Source: Gammaproteobacteria bacterium (GTDB taxonomy: Bacteria > Pseudomonadota > Gammaproteobacteria > Burkholderiales > Burkholderiaceae_B). Taken from it: 64,000 bases of DNA. A model generated the notes under the pieces. The model saw nothing but the letters and a program-made list of their open reading frames with translations. It ran no database searches and was not told where the DNA came from. The stretch covers positions 35,146 to 99,145 of the forward strand of contig JAURJT010000013.1 in NCBI GenBank assembly GCA_030832095.1, read 5' to 3'. Position numbers and translations under genes: made by a program. Below are positions 26,135-34,108 of the stretch, piece by piece. How positions within the stretch are numbered: position 1 is the first letter of the stretch; each line of letters begins with the position of its first letter.

Positions 26135-27478
26135 ATGAGTCCGATCAATACCGTCAGCGGCAAACTTGCAGATTTTATTTGCAACCTGCAGATTGAGCAG
26201 CTACCCAAGAGTGTCATTGAAAGAACAAAGACGCGTCTCTTGGACTGCCTCGCAACAGGCTTAGCGGCGCATGGTTTGCATGTGCCCAGTGTCGTGTTGG
26301 CGTTTACAGAGGGCGGTGTTGGGCCTGCGAGTGTCATCGGCTATCAGAAATCATTGCCGATTGTGGATGCCGCTTTTGTGAACGCAACGCTGATCAATGG
26401 TCGAAGCCAAGATGACTTTATGCAGAAGTCCCATCCGGGAGCCTTGACGATCCCGGCCGCGTTGGGGTTCGCGCAAGCGTTCAAGCGTGGCGGTGCCGAT
26501 GTGCTGGTGGGCATGGTGGCGGGGTATGAGGTAGTTGGGCGAATGTATATGGGTGCGCCTGGCATGTTGCCAAAATTTCGAGCATCGGGTGTCGCTGGTA
26601 CGGTTGGGGCAGCTGCAACAGCTGCCAAAATGCTAAGACTGGACTCGACGTTGATGATGAATGCGTTGGGTTGTTCTGCTGTGTTTGCTCACGGCTTTGG
26701 ACAAGGATTTTTTGCTGGCACCAACGAAGTGAAGCTCAACGTCGGAATGGCTAGTCGGAACGGCGTGACTGCGGCATTGCTTGCGAAGCACGGTGCTACA
26801 GCTTCTGCGCTCGCGTTTGAGGGTGAGGCGGGTTACTTCCGGGCCTTCGACGGTTCACTTGAGCATGCTGAAGCAGCAACCCGAGGCTTGGGTGAAAGTT
26901 ATCTGATTGAAGAAACCGTTTATAAAGAATGCCCTGTTTGTATTTTTACACAGACTCCGATTGCGTTAGCTCGTACCCTTGCCGCAAAGATTGATCTGAA
27001 TAAAATTCAAAAAGTGATAGTGACATCTCCTGAACTCACACATACCAATCCTGGCTTTACGAATGTTGCGCCCTATCAGACCCATCTTCAGGCAGTCGTG
27101 AGTGCAAGATTTTGTACCGCAGCGGCTTTGTTAGGACGTCCGGTCGAAGACTATGACTACTACGACGAGTTGCAAGACCCCGAGTTACTACATTTAGCTG
27201 ATAAGATTGAGCTACGGATGCGCGAGCATGATACCGATACGGTTGACGTCGAAGTTTTTCAAACCGATGGCGTGATTCGTGCGACTGGGACTGAAAACGA
27301 AACGCTTTTCCCGAGCCTCGATAAGGTCATTGCAAAATTCTTTCGAATCACATCAGACTTACCGGGTCTTGATCGAGACCGTATCGTTGAGACTGTGATG
27401 ACATTGGATCAGGTGGCCGATATCCAAGAACTAATGAAACTGCTCGTGATCAGTGAAGCGTTGACTGCCGCTCGTTAG
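26135..27478 (+). CDS. MmgE/PrpD family protein (second copy)
   Basis: The ATG at 26135 follows GAGGTGAC, giving 447 residues. It shows the family core: RLLDCLATGLAAHG, a QDDFMQKSHPGALTIPAALGFA block, VAGYEVVGRMYMG, and GVAGTVGAAATAAKML. Residues here (KECPVCIFTQTPIALARTLA) replace the KAYPCCAATH of the copy at 20623, so the two are distant paralogues with probably different substrates. It is monocistronic, divergent from a Bug-lactonase pair. The TAG stop lies in the loop of a 14-bp perfect hairpin. Confidence 0.88.
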   Translation: MSPINTVSGKLADFICNLQIEQLPKSVIERTKTRLLDCLATGLAAHGLHVPSVVLAFTEGGVGPASVIGYQKSLPIVDAAFVNATLINGRSQDDFMQKSHPGALTIPAALGFAQAFKRGGADVLVGMVAGYEVVGRMYMGAPGMLPKFRASGVAGTVGAAATAAKMLRLDSTLMMNALGCSAVFAHGFGQGFFAGTNEVKLNVGMASRNGVTAALLAKHGATASALAFEGEAGYFRAFDGSLEHAEAATRGLGESYLIEETVYKECPVCIFTQTPIALARTLAAKIDLNKIQKVIVTSPELTHTNPGFTNVAPYQTHLQAVVSARFCTAAALLGRPVEDYDYYDELQDPELLHLADKIELRMREHDTDTVDVEVFQTDGVIRATGTENETLFPSLDKVIAKFFRITSDLPGLDRDRIVETVMTLDQVADIQELMKLLVISEALTAAR

Positions 27479-27494
27479 CAAGCGGCAGTCAACG
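27459..27494. terminator. 14-bp perfect hairpin with the PrpD stop codon in its loop
   Basis: Arms CGTTGACTGCCGCT (27459-27472) and AGCGGCAGTCAACG (27481-27494) enclose the loop CGTTAGCA, which contains the TAG stop (27476-27478). It lies between converging genes. No U-run follows, so it may be a weak terminator or an mRNA 3'-end stabiliser for both transcripts. Confidence 0.65.
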
Positions 27495-27510
27495 GACTGC
27501 AGGTCGCGCG

Positions 27511-28185
27511 TCAAGGCTTTAGTGCGACCGAAGTCCCAATCATCGAGTCACGGGTCACTAAGTCTGCCAGCTGAGCTTCGGTCATGCCCTCAGTGCCACT
27601 GGGTCGATTTGGCAGGACTAAAAAGCGAAGATCCGCAGTGCTATCTGACACTCGAACCTCAACGCTATCAGGGATGTTTGTCCCAAACTCAGCAAGCACT
27701 TTGCGGGGTTCGACGACGACACGCGAGCGATAGTCGATCGACTTGTACCAAGCAGGCGGGATACCCAACAGCATACGTGGATAGCACGAGCATAGTGTGC
27801 ACACCACGACGTTGTGCACGGTAGGTGTGTTTTCAAGTACGACAAGTTCTAGTGGCGTGATGATATCGAGTTCAAAGTGCTGGTTGATCGTTTTAAGTGG
27901 GTCTGCCAGCAATTGCTTTTTAAAGACTGGATCAACCCAAGCTTTTGCGACGATCTTCCCGCCGATTGCGGGTGAAAGACTATCTTGTTTATCAATTTGC
28001 GCATGTAACTCGGCAGCAGTAATAATGCCTTTCTCATCTAACAATTCGCGAATCGCGGTCTGCAGTAACACCTCATAGCGATCGTAACCATCGTCATCAT
28101 CTGGTGCCGGCGGGCTGTGAGGGTGCGCGTGACCATGAGAATGATCGTGGTCGTGGTCGTGATGGTGTCCGTGGTTTGAACTCAT
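27511..28185 (-). CDS. Co-type nitrile hydratase alpha / thiocyanate hydrolase gamma-like subunit with His-rich N-terminus
   Basis: The 224-residue protein has the metal-binding motif VCTLCSC (Cys129-Thr130-Leu-Cys132-Ser-Cys134). A Thr after the first Cys marks the cobalt type; the Cys residues normally become sulfinic/sulfenic acids. YKSIDYRSRVVVEPRKVLAEFG is also typical. The first 23 residues contain 11 histidines, mostly alternating with Asp, a metal-binding tail not found in ordinary alpha subunits. Together with the two small genes upstream it matches the order scnB-scnA-scnC of thiocyanate hydrolase. Substrate could be a nitrile or thiocyanate. The gene overlaps the upstream one by 4 bp. 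No accessory cobalt chaperone gene is present, so the His tail may store or deliver the metal; that is inference. Confidence 0.88.
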   Translation of the reverse strand: MSSNHGHHHDHDHDHSHGHAHPHSPPAPDDDDGYDRYEVLLQTAIRELLDEKGIITAAELHAQIDKQDSLSPAIGGKIVAKAWVDPVFKKQLLADPLKTINQHFELDIITPLELVVLENTPTVHNVVVCTLCSCYPRMLLGIPPAWYKSIDYRSRVVVEPRKVLAEFGTNIPDSVEVRVSDSTADLRFLVLPNRPSGTEGMTEAQLADLVTRDSMIGTSVALKP

Positions 28186-28502
28186 GCTTTTTCTCCGGCG
28201 AGCGGTTCGATCCAGTGATCGTAGATATCAGCGACAACAGTGTCTTTTGGGCTGCCCGAATAGTTTGGCCATACGTCAGCTTGTTTAAAGCGCACGCGGT
28301 AGAGCACGCGCAGCGGCAGGCCTGGTTTGTGAAACGCCAGCAATGAAGGATCGCGGAAGCAACCCATTACATCGGTAATTTCACCTTCGATGCCGCGCAA
28401 GTAAAACGGCGTGCGGCAATGTTGCTCGGGTGGGTGCTTGCGCACGCGAACGGGTGCACCGACCGGTAGTGCTTGACCTGGACGTATCGCAAAGGCTGTC
28501 AT
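28182..28502 (-). CDS. Nitrile hydratase beta C-terminal-half / thiocyanate hydrolase alpha-like subunit
   Basis: The 106-residue protein corresponds to the SH3-like C-terminal half of a nitrile hydratase beta subunit: FAIRPGQALPVGAPVRVR at the start, CRTPFYLRGIEGEITDVMG with the arginine that contacts the oxidised Cys in the family, and VLYRVRFKQADVWP near the end. In ordinary nitrile hydratases this is fused to the N-terminal helical half; here it is a separate gene, as ScnA is in thiocyanate hydrolase. It overlaps both neighbours by 4 bp (ATGA), so the three subunits are made in fixed ratio. Confidence 0.87.
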   Translation of the reverse strand: MTAFAIRPGQALPVGAPVRVRKHPPEQHCRTPFYLRGIEGEITDVMGCFRDPSLLAFHKPGLPLRVLYRVRFKQADVWPNYSGSPKDTVVADIYDHWIEPLAGEKA

Positions 28503-28822
28503 GCTGCCACCTTTTTATATTTTGCACGTAATTGTTCGACCCGAGTTTCGATTTCTTCGCGGCTCAAGATTTGTTGCTCAATGATCAGTTCGCGCGCAGC
28601 CCGAATCCACTTATCGTAATAGCCCAAATTGCGGTAGTCTTCTTTGGTGTTAGATTCGATCGCTCGGCGCATCGCATCCGAAGTGAACGCCTTAAGCTTT
28701 GGACCAGATAAAATTTTTAAAATGGCATCGACTCGTTTTTCGTGCAAGGTGCTGGCGTGTTCGTCTTGGCAGACTGGGCCAGCGGGTAGGCCACCGATAT
28801 CATTGACTTTACGTTCTGTCAT
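28499..28822 (-). CDS. Nitrile hydratase beta N-terminal-half / thiocyanate hydrolase beta-like subunit
   Basis: The 107-residue protein carries KVNDIGGLPAGPV near the start and MRRAIESNTKEDYRNLGYYDKWIRAARELI, the helical N-terminal half of nitrile hydratase beta subunits, with the conserved arginine in RRAIE. It is the first of three coupled genes. The nitrile hydratase accessory (activator) family is homologous to the same domain, so this gene could act partly as a metal-loading partner. The stop overlaps the next start by 4 bp. Confidence 0.83.
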   Translation of the reverse strand: MTERKVNDIGGLPAGPVCQDEHASTLHEKRVDAILKILSGPKLKAFTSDAMRRAIESNTKEDYRNLGYYDKWIRAARELIIEQQILSREEIETRVEQLRAKYKKVAA

Positions 28823-28912
28823 GAAAGATCCATTGTGTGATGGGCTAAAAAATTAACTTCGTAAGGAGTCTAAGCGTAGCGCGATATGAGTGAATGTGCT
28901 AGCTCAAAGGCT

Positions 28913-29917
28913 TTACTGTTGCTTAAGGTTGGCATCTTTTACCACTTGGCCCCAGCGTGCATAGTCAGCTTTGATTTGGGCGGCAAACGCCTCTGGGGTG
29001 CTGGCAATTGGATCGAAGGCATTGTTCAGGTAACGGTCGCGCACCTCTGGAATCGCTAAAACCGCTGCGATATCTCTCTGCAAACGATCGACAATGGCTT
29101 TAGGCGTTTTGGCCGGAGCTAAAATTCCATACCAAGAGCTGACATTGAAATCCGGAACGCCCAATTCAGCGATTGTGGGGATATCAGGCCAAGCCGGTGA
29201 GCGCTTGTCTCCTGCCACTGCGATAGCAATCAATCGACCTTGTTTGATGTAACTCGCAACGGTAGGCACCACGGTAAAGAAAATAGGGAAATGTCCAGCA
29301 ACTGCATCCGTGACTGCTTGGCCACCACCTTTATAAGGAATGTGCGACAGCTTGATACCGGTGCGAAGGGCTAGGAGTTCGCCCGCGAGGTGAGGTGTTG
29401 TACCCGGCCCAGACGAACTGAACTGAAGCCCCTCAGGTTTAGATTTCGCCAGTGCCACAATGTCGTTAATATTTTTAACAGGGACAGCTGGATTAGCGAC
29501 CAAGATAATCGTGGCATCATTGAGTTTAGTCACTGGTGCAAAATCGGTGACTGGATTGAACGGTGCATTGAGCATGTTAGGCGCAACCACAATACCGCCA
29601 TCAAACCCCATCAGCAGTGTGTAACCGTCTGGGGCCGCAGTTGCAACAATTTGTGCACCAATAAAGCCCGAGGCTCCAGGCTTGTTTTCAACAATAATTT
29701 GTTGCTTGAGTCGCTCGGCGAGTTTGTCGCTCATGTAGCGGACTACAGCATCCCCACCGCCGCCTGGTGAAAATGGCACAACAATACGAACCGCACGATT
29801 GGGATAATCATCCTGTGCGTACGCCGTAGGCATCGCGCTGCTGAGCCCTAAACAGGCAAGAAAGCTGCTGAATAAGCAGGCGCGTTTTACGTCTCTGTAG
29901 AAAGTAGATTTCATCAT
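28913..29917 (-). CDS. Bug/TctC-family periplasmic solute receptor
   Basis: The protein has 334 residues from the ATG at 29917 (MMKSTFYRDVKRACLFSSF); an ATG one codon later is equally possible. The signal peptide ends PTAYAQDD. The mature protein has YPNRAVRIVVPFSPGGGGD, IIVENKPGASGFIGA and IPYKGGGQAVTDAVAGH. It lies between the glutaredoxin-DinB gene (68 bp upstream) and the nitrile-hydratase-like genes (90 bp downstream), so it may bring in the substrate or product of that hydratase. Confidence 0.91.
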   Translation of the reverse strand: MMKSTFYRDVKRACLFSSFLACLGLSSAMPTAYAQDDYPNRAVRIVVPFSPGGGGDAVVRYMSDKLAERLKQQIIVENKPGASGFIGAQIVATAAPDGYTLLMGFDGGIVVAPNMLNAPFNPVTDFAPVTKLNDATIILVANPAVPVKNINDIVALAKSKPEGLQFSSSGPGTTPHLAGELLALRTGIKLSHIPYKGGGQAVTDAVAGHFPIFFTVVPTVASYIKQGRLIAIAVAGDKRSPAWPDIPTIAELGVPDFNVSSWYGILAPAKTPKAIVDRLQRDIAAVLAIPEVRDRYLNNAFDPIASTPEAFAAQIKADYARWGQVVKDANLKQQ

Positions 29918-29943
29918 GGACTCTAAAGCAATTTGAAAGCGAG

Positions 29944-29975
29944 CACGATCGTGATGTATCGCCCTCATGGGCGAT
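29944..29975. repeat. Palindromes between the glutaredoxin-DinB and Bug genes
   Basis: A 10-bp palindrome CACGATCGTG (29944-29953) is followed by a hairpin ATCGCCC/GGGCGAT (29958-29964 with 29969-29975, loop TCAT). They fill the 68-bp gap upstream of the Bug start and may be an operator plus a terminator or processing stem. No U-run is seen on the minus strand. Confidence 0.4.
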
Positions 29976-29985
29976 GACGGTGACC

Positions 29986-30753
29986 TTAGCGATCCCAAAC
30001 TTCATCAGGAACGGGCAGACCCTTTAAGTCTTCAGCGCTTAAGGGGCGATCAGGAGTGATCCCATAGGTTTCAAGCATCAGGGTCATTTGCCGCGTATGT
30101 TGAGCCGCATGCCAGGCTGTGCGCTCAAAGACGTCGTGCATTGTCCGGCGTCCGTAGTACGTGGATACGAGGTAGTCAAGGCTACGGTTATCTTCTTTTG
30201 CCCACCATGCGAGCAGCTCAGCACGTACGGTTTCGCCCCACTTTGCTAAATCGCTTGCGTTCCAGTCATCGGGCGCCACTTCGTTGAAGCTTTCAAATTT
30301 CAGATCGATTTGATGGGCGGCTTCAACACCCATTTGTGCGACTCGAAAAATATGAAAAGCAGTCCCTGCAGGATTTCGGTTGCGATTACGAAAGTTTTCG
30401 CGCAATTGCTCTGGTCTGAATTGCTGGATCAACCGAATAGTGGTTTGCAAGACGATGTCTAACTTTGCGACGAGTTGTTCTGGAGGCAAGGGATCCATCA
30501 ATTTTGTTTTGAGATCTAAAAACTTGATCACATCGTTGAAGGACTGACACATCGTGAACTTACCACCGAGGGCCACAACCGGCACGCTACGGGCACCTAA
30601 GGCATGCAATTTATCCATACCCGTTGGATCGTTATGCACATCGATCGATTCGAAGTCGATCCCTTGTTTCGTTAAAAACTCTTTGGTGCGCAAACAGGAC
30701 GAGCAGCCTGGCTGCCAGAAAACTTGAACACGAGCGGAGGAGGTTGTTTGCAT
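29986..30753 (-). CDS. Glutaredoxin-DinB-fold fusion protein
   Basis: The 255-residue protein has an N-terminal glutaredoxin domain with active site CSSC (Cys17-Cys20) and the GARSVPVVALGGK cis-Pro region. From about residue 95 it has a four-helix DinB-like domain with histidines at AFHIFRVAQMG, EAAHQ and WHAAQHTRQM that may bind a metal. DinB-fold proteins include mycothiol- or bacillithiol-dependent transferases and maleylpyruvate isomerase, so the fusion could be a thiol-dependent transferase or isomerase with its own redox partner. No signal peptide. It is the first gene of a minus-strand run with a Bug receptor and nitrile-hydratase-like genes, but promoter separation is unknown. Confidence 0.8.
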   Translation of the reverse strand: MQTTSSARVQVFWQPGCSSCLRTKEFLTKQGIDFESIDVHNDPTGMDKLHALGARSVPVVALGGKFTMCQSFNDVIKFLDLKTKLMDPLPPEQLVAKLDIVLQTTIRLIQQFRPEQLRENFRNRNRNPAGTAFHIFRVAQMGVEAAHQIDLKFESFNEVAPDDWNASDLAKWGETVRAELLAWWAKEDNRSLDYLVSTYYGRRTMHDVFERTAWHAAQHTRQMTLMLETYGITPDRPLSAEDLKGLPVPDEVWDR

Positions 30754-30857
30754 GAGGATTGTCTCTAGTTTTTTATAAATATGAGGTGCGGAGGTGCCGT
30801 GATTGTCAGAAATAGTACCTAAAACTTCAGTTTCGCGCTGCGAAAATCAATCTTTTC

Positions 30858-30940
30858 ATTAAGGCCTCGGGCGACGTACCTAAAATACTGCACTGCAAAA
30901 ACTGGACTTTGATTAAGGCCTTGGGCGAATGCCCAAAATC
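30858..30940. repeat. Imperfect tandem repeat of the BKACE gene tail
   Basis: ATTAAGGCCTCGGGCGACG and the bases after it (30858-30886) match the 3' end of the BKACE gene at 30912-30940 with a few differences; the period is 54 bp. A third, more worn copy of the TACCTAAAA part lies near 30822. The repeat contains the stop codon of the minus-strand gene (TTA at 30913-30915). Confidence 0.65.
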
Positions 30941-31797
30941 CTTCGAGCTTCAGCGGGCGTGGCGACTTCGCGACCGACAGTTTTTGCCAAATTGACGATC
31001 TCTCGCACTAATTGCGCGTTGGTCGGGTGGCCGAGCTCAGGATAGGCATAGTCACCGATTCCAATCGCGATATGCCCCCCCTGAGCAATTGCGCTCAAGG
31101 CGATTGGAAACAAATTACCGCTCTTGCAGCAGACTGCCCACTCGGATTGTCGATTCTTAGGCAGATGGTCTGTATAAGCCCTGAGCCCCTCGGCGGTTGC
31201 TGGGTGCCCGCCGAGCTGGCCTCCTTCTCCATGCACAAACAAAAAGTATCCGGGCTCAGCCACTAAGTCCATATCCATTAAGGCTGCAGCGCTGCGCAAA
31301 AATGGAATGCTCCAACAGGCGAGCGCTGGCTTGATCCCGAGCGCGCGAAACCGCTCGGTAAAAGCGATTAAAGTGTCGTGTGCATTGACGTAAACTTTTC
31401 CGTCCGTCACGAAGCGGCGATTTTGCTGGTCAAAAATATCGATATTGGTCGACCCAGGGTCGAGACCGACAATTTCAGGTTTCAAGACGGGGTCATGTGC
31501 GAAGGCCTCAATGTGGCTGATTCGCTCGAGTTTGCCGCCTTTGGTGATTTGCCCAAGTGTTGGGTTGATCATCAAGTCTGAGTTTGCGCGTATCGCTCTG
31601 ATTGGCGCGGCATAATCTTCTAAACCGTGTGCGGGTGAACCATCGGCAGCGCGTGCGTGAAAGTGCACAATTGAAGCTCCGGCGTCTTGTATCGCGCGAG
31701 CTTCCCGGCCAATTTCTTCGGGCGTCCACGGGACATGAGGATTTTCGTCGCGCATCGCATATTCATTTATTCGAACTTCAATAATTAGTTTATTCAT
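30913..31797 (-). CDS. Beta-keto-acid cleavage enzyme family (BKACE, DUF849)
   Basis: Starting at the ATG at 31797 the protein has 294 residues; a GTG at 31809, whose GTGA overlaps the upstream stop, is an alternative. The TIM-barrel family marks are LIIEVRINEY, the zinc motif VHFHARAADGSP, LMINPTLGQ, and later LVAEPGYFLFVHG. BKACE enzymes use acetyl-CoA to cleave a beta-keto acid into acetoacetate and a CoA ester. It is the last gene of the operon isochorismatase-RraA-BKACE. Which keto acid is used is not clear. Confidence 0.88.
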   Translation of the reverse strand: MNKLIIEVRINEYAMRDENPHVPWTPEEIGREARAIQDAGASIVHFHARAADGSPAHGLEDYAAPIRAIRANSDLMINPTLGQITKGGKLERISHIEAFAHDPVLKPEIVGLDPGSTNIDIFDQQNRRFVTDGKVYVNAHDTLIAFTERFRALGIKPALACWSIPFLRSAAALMDMDLVAEPGYFLFVHGEGGQLGGHPATAEGLRAYTDHLPKNRQSEWAVCCKSGNLFPIALSAIAQGGHIAIGIGDYAYPELGHPTNAQLVREIVNLAKTVGREVATPAEARRILGIRPRP

Positions 31798-31805
31798 CGT
31801 TCGGC

Positions 31806-32519
31806 TCACTCGCTAGAGCGTGTCTTGGGGGGAGTGACAGGCGCGAGCCATCGAACGCCAACGCGTTCAAGAAGTTGTTCAAAGTCTGGAGGTTCTGTCG
31901 CACCGGAGCGAACCCGCTGTTCAAGCATTGCATCCTGCTCACGCAGCGCGATTAGTTTGTCTGAGACCCGAGCAAACTCTGCGGGAGGGACGATCACGAT
32001 GCCGTCATCATCTGCGATGACGAGATCACCAGGGTGGATGACCACAGACCCCAGCGTGATGGGTAAACCGACGGTGCCGGGCCCGTGTTTGGTGGGCACT
32101 AAGGGCGAAGTGCCGGCGGCATACACTGGCAAGTTGATGTTACGTAAGCCCTCAAGATCGCGCACCAAACCGTCGGTAATCATGCCCGCTGCTTTCGCAT
32201 TATTCAATAGGCCCATAATGTGATCACCTAGAAGCGCGCAGCCTGTATACGATGCACTCGCGACCACGAGTATGTCGCCTGGCTGAACCACCTTTAAGGC
32301 AGCGTACGGCGCAAGATTATCGCCAGGGGCTGTCCAAACTGGCAGGGCAGACCCGATGAGCCTGGCGCCACCTGAATAGCGGTGCAGCGAGTGCTTCAGA
32401 GTCCCTGACCCGCCCGTTGCATCACTAAATTGGTTAGAGGATGCTTGTAAAAAAACTGGATAAGGTTGGATGGAGAAGCGAGGCCAATCCTTAAGAATAG
32501 AAAGAGCTGGTGTTGTCAT
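31806..32519 (-). CDS. RraA-like aldolase/decarboxylase (4-hydroxy-4-methyl-2-oxoglutarate aldolase fold)
   Basis: The 237-residue protein shows the RraA/HMG aldolase core: ALKVVQPGDILVV, LLGDHIMGLLNNAKAAGMITDGLVRDLEG (with the Arg-Asp pair that binds substrate and metal) and HPGDLVIADDDGIVIVPP. Family enzymes split 4-hydroxy-4-carboxymethyl-2-oxoglutarate or decarboxylate oxaloacetate in aromatic-acid catabolism; some are RNase E regulators. The catabolic neighbourhood favours an aldolase. The gene starts 1 bp after the stop of the isochorismatase gene. Confidence 0.88.
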   Translation of the reverse strand: MTTPALSILKDWPRFSIQPYPVFLQASSNQFSDATGGSGTLKHSLHRYSGGARLIGSALPVWTAPGDNLAPYAALKVVQPGDILVVASASYTGCALLGDHIMGLLNNAKAAGMITDGLVRDLEGLRNINLPVYAAGTSPLVPTKHGPGTVGLPITLGSVVIHPGDLVIADDDGIVIVPPAEFARVSDKLIALREQDAMLEQRVRSGATEPPDFEQLLERVGVRWLAPVTPPKTRSSE

Positions 32520-32520
32520 G

Positions 32521-33159
32521 TTAGTTTTGCGCCAGTGAACTAAACCAATTAATTACGTTTGATTTTGGTACAACATCGCCGTACTTGGCATTGATATCGA
32601 ACAGGGCTGCATCGTGCGGGCCCTCGTGACGATCACCAGAGCATTCGCGAGGGACAACGACACGGTAACCATATTGAATGCCATCGACTGCGGTCGCTCG
32701 GACACAGCCACTGGTCGAGCAACCAATCAGCACGATGGTGTCGATATCTAGTGCTTTAAGGGTTGAGCTCAGGGATGTGCCAAAAAAACAGCTTGGATAT
32801 TGCTTGGTGATAATAAAGTCTTGCGGATGTGGCGTAATGAGAGAGTCAATTTCTCCGAGGGGGGCTCCTTGGACAAAAAGCTTGAGCGCCGGAACTTTTT
32901 TAAAGAATAAGCCACCATCTGCCCCGGAGGGATGATAAACCACTTGGGTGTAGAACACAGGGACGTTGGCCGCTCGGGCAGCCTCAAGTAGTGGCACTGA
33001 ATGTTGAACGGCCTCGACAACACCCTGACCAAAAAAAGGTGCACCTGGAGTCGTGTAGGCTTTGACAAAGTCAACCACAATCACAGCAGGGCGATTGCCA
33101 AAACCCAAGGTAGTATCAAAGACTCCGCGGTAGTTTTCGTCACGGGTGGGGTCGCTCAT
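32521..33159 (-). CDS. Isochorismatase-family hydrolase
   Basis: The 212-residue protein has the cysteine-hydrolase layout: catalytic Asp in VIVVDFVKAYT, Lys in TKQYPSCFFGTSL, and nucleophile Cys in IGCSTSGCVRATAVDG. It resembles N-carbamoylsarcosine amidase- and nicotinamidase-like members, which cleave amides, more than true isochorismatases. It is first in the operon with RraA and BKACE; an amidase step would feed an acid to the lyase and cleavage enzymes. Confidence 0.88.
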   Translation of the reverse strand: MSDPTRDENYRGVFDTTLGFGNRPAVIVVDFVKAYTTPGAPFFGQGVVEAVQHSVPLLEAARAANVPVFYTQVVYHPSGADGGLFFKKVPALKLFVQGAPLGEIDSLITPHPQDFIITKQYPSCFFGTSLSSTLKALDIDTIVLIGCSTSGCVRATAVDGIQYGYRVVVPRECSGDRHEGPHDAALFDINAKYGDVVPKSNVINWFSSLAQN

Positions 33160-33465
33160 TTGATGACCTATCGGGGGGGTAAAGGATAAAAAAGAATGGA
33201 TCTCTATCGGGAGAGTCTACGGCGAGAGTTTCGAAATGACAATATAGATTTTTAACATTCGACTGACTTCGGTTTTTGACGTTTTACAGCCAGTTCAGGC
33301 TCGCGCCCTCGTGTTTTTTGGTGCGCTATGCTACGGTTACAGAAGATACCGTGAAAAAAGCTCAAAAAGAGTTTTTTCTAGCGGACTTTGATTTTTTTGC
33401 CTGTCGCACTTTGATTGAGTGACGGTTCAAATGAGTTTTTTCTAAAAAATATAAAGGATCTTAAC
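33160..33465. other. Divergent intergenic region, A/T-rich with repeats
   Basis: This 306-bp gene-free stretch separates the isochorismatase operon and the flavin reductase operon. It contains an A/T-rich stem GAAAAAAGCTC/GAGTTTTTTC (33353-33363 with 33369-33378) and a direct repeat GAGTTTTTTCTA at 33369-33380 and 33433-33444. The second copy lies just before the ribosome site AAAGGA of the GTG start at 33466. I see no clear -35/-10 pair and no small gene. Confidence 0.45.
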
Positions 33466-34092
33466 GTGAGCGATTATTTTTACGAACCGAGCAAAGGCCA
33501 TGGCCTACCCCACAACCCGTTCAAGGCCATCATTGCGCCTCGCCCGATCGGTTGGATCTCGACCATCGACAAACTCGGTCGTGTCAATTTAGCGCCCTAC
33601 AGTTTTTTTAATGCCTTTGCCGAGACACCGCCAGTGATTGGGTTTTGCACCAGCGGCGAACGTAAAGACAGTTGCAATAATGCAGACGAAACCGGTGAAT
33701 TTGTCGCAAATTTTTGCGGCGCTGACTTAGCCCAAGAAATGAACATCACGTCGGCGTCGGTCGCACCAGGCGTTGACGAAATGAAGCTTGCCGGTTTGGC
33801 TGCTACCGCTTCTACCTTGGTCAAGCCACCTCGCGTCACCAATGCGATTGCTGCACTTGAGTGCAAGCTCATTAGCACTACGCAATTAACTGATGCCAAG
33901 GGTAATCTGATCAATACGTGGTTGACGCTTGGCGAAGTTGTGGGCGTGCACATTAATAATGCATTTTTGAAAGACGGTATTTTTGATACAGCAGCCGCAA
34001 AGCCCTTGGGTCGCTGTGGCTACCAAGGTGATTACGTCGAAGTCAACACTCTGTTTGAGATGTTCCGTCCAAAAGATTACGTCGCGAAGTAG
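33466..34092 (+). CDS. Flavin reductase family protein, GTG start
   Basis: I place the start at a GTG (33466) because AAAGGA lies 7 bases upstream; the protein has 208 residues. IIAPRPIGWISTIDKLGRVNLAPYSFFNAFAETPPVIGF is the hallmark of FMN-binding flavin reductases of the HpaC/DUF447-like split-barrel group. Such proteins supply reduced flavin to a monooxygenase or bind FMN as enzymes of their own. No flavin monooxygenase is in the window. The gene is followed by an amidohydrolase after 16 bp. Confidence 0.88.
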   Translation: MSDYFYEPSKGHGLPHNPFKAIIAPRPIGWISTIDKLGRVNLAPYSFFNAFAETPPVIGFCTSGERKDSCNNADETGEFVANFCGADLAQEMNITSASVAPGVDEMKLAGLAATASTLVKPPRVTNAIAALECKLISTTQLTDAKGNLINTWLTLGEVVGVHINNAFLKDGIFDTAAAKPLGRCGYQGDYVEVNTLFEMFRPKDYVAK

Positions 34093-34108
34093 GCTGCGAG
34101 AGCAAATC

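Noticed and set aside
28120..28175. Short GTG/GTC-rich tandem repeat resembling a microsatellite
   Set aside because: It is the coding sequence for alternating His and Asp residues at the N-terminus of the alpha-type subunit; no independent repeat function is needed.
33983..34108. Longer N-terminus of the amidohydrolase
   Set aside because: The extra 42 residues overlap the flavin reductase coding sequence in another frame; the ATG at 34109 has the family start just after it.
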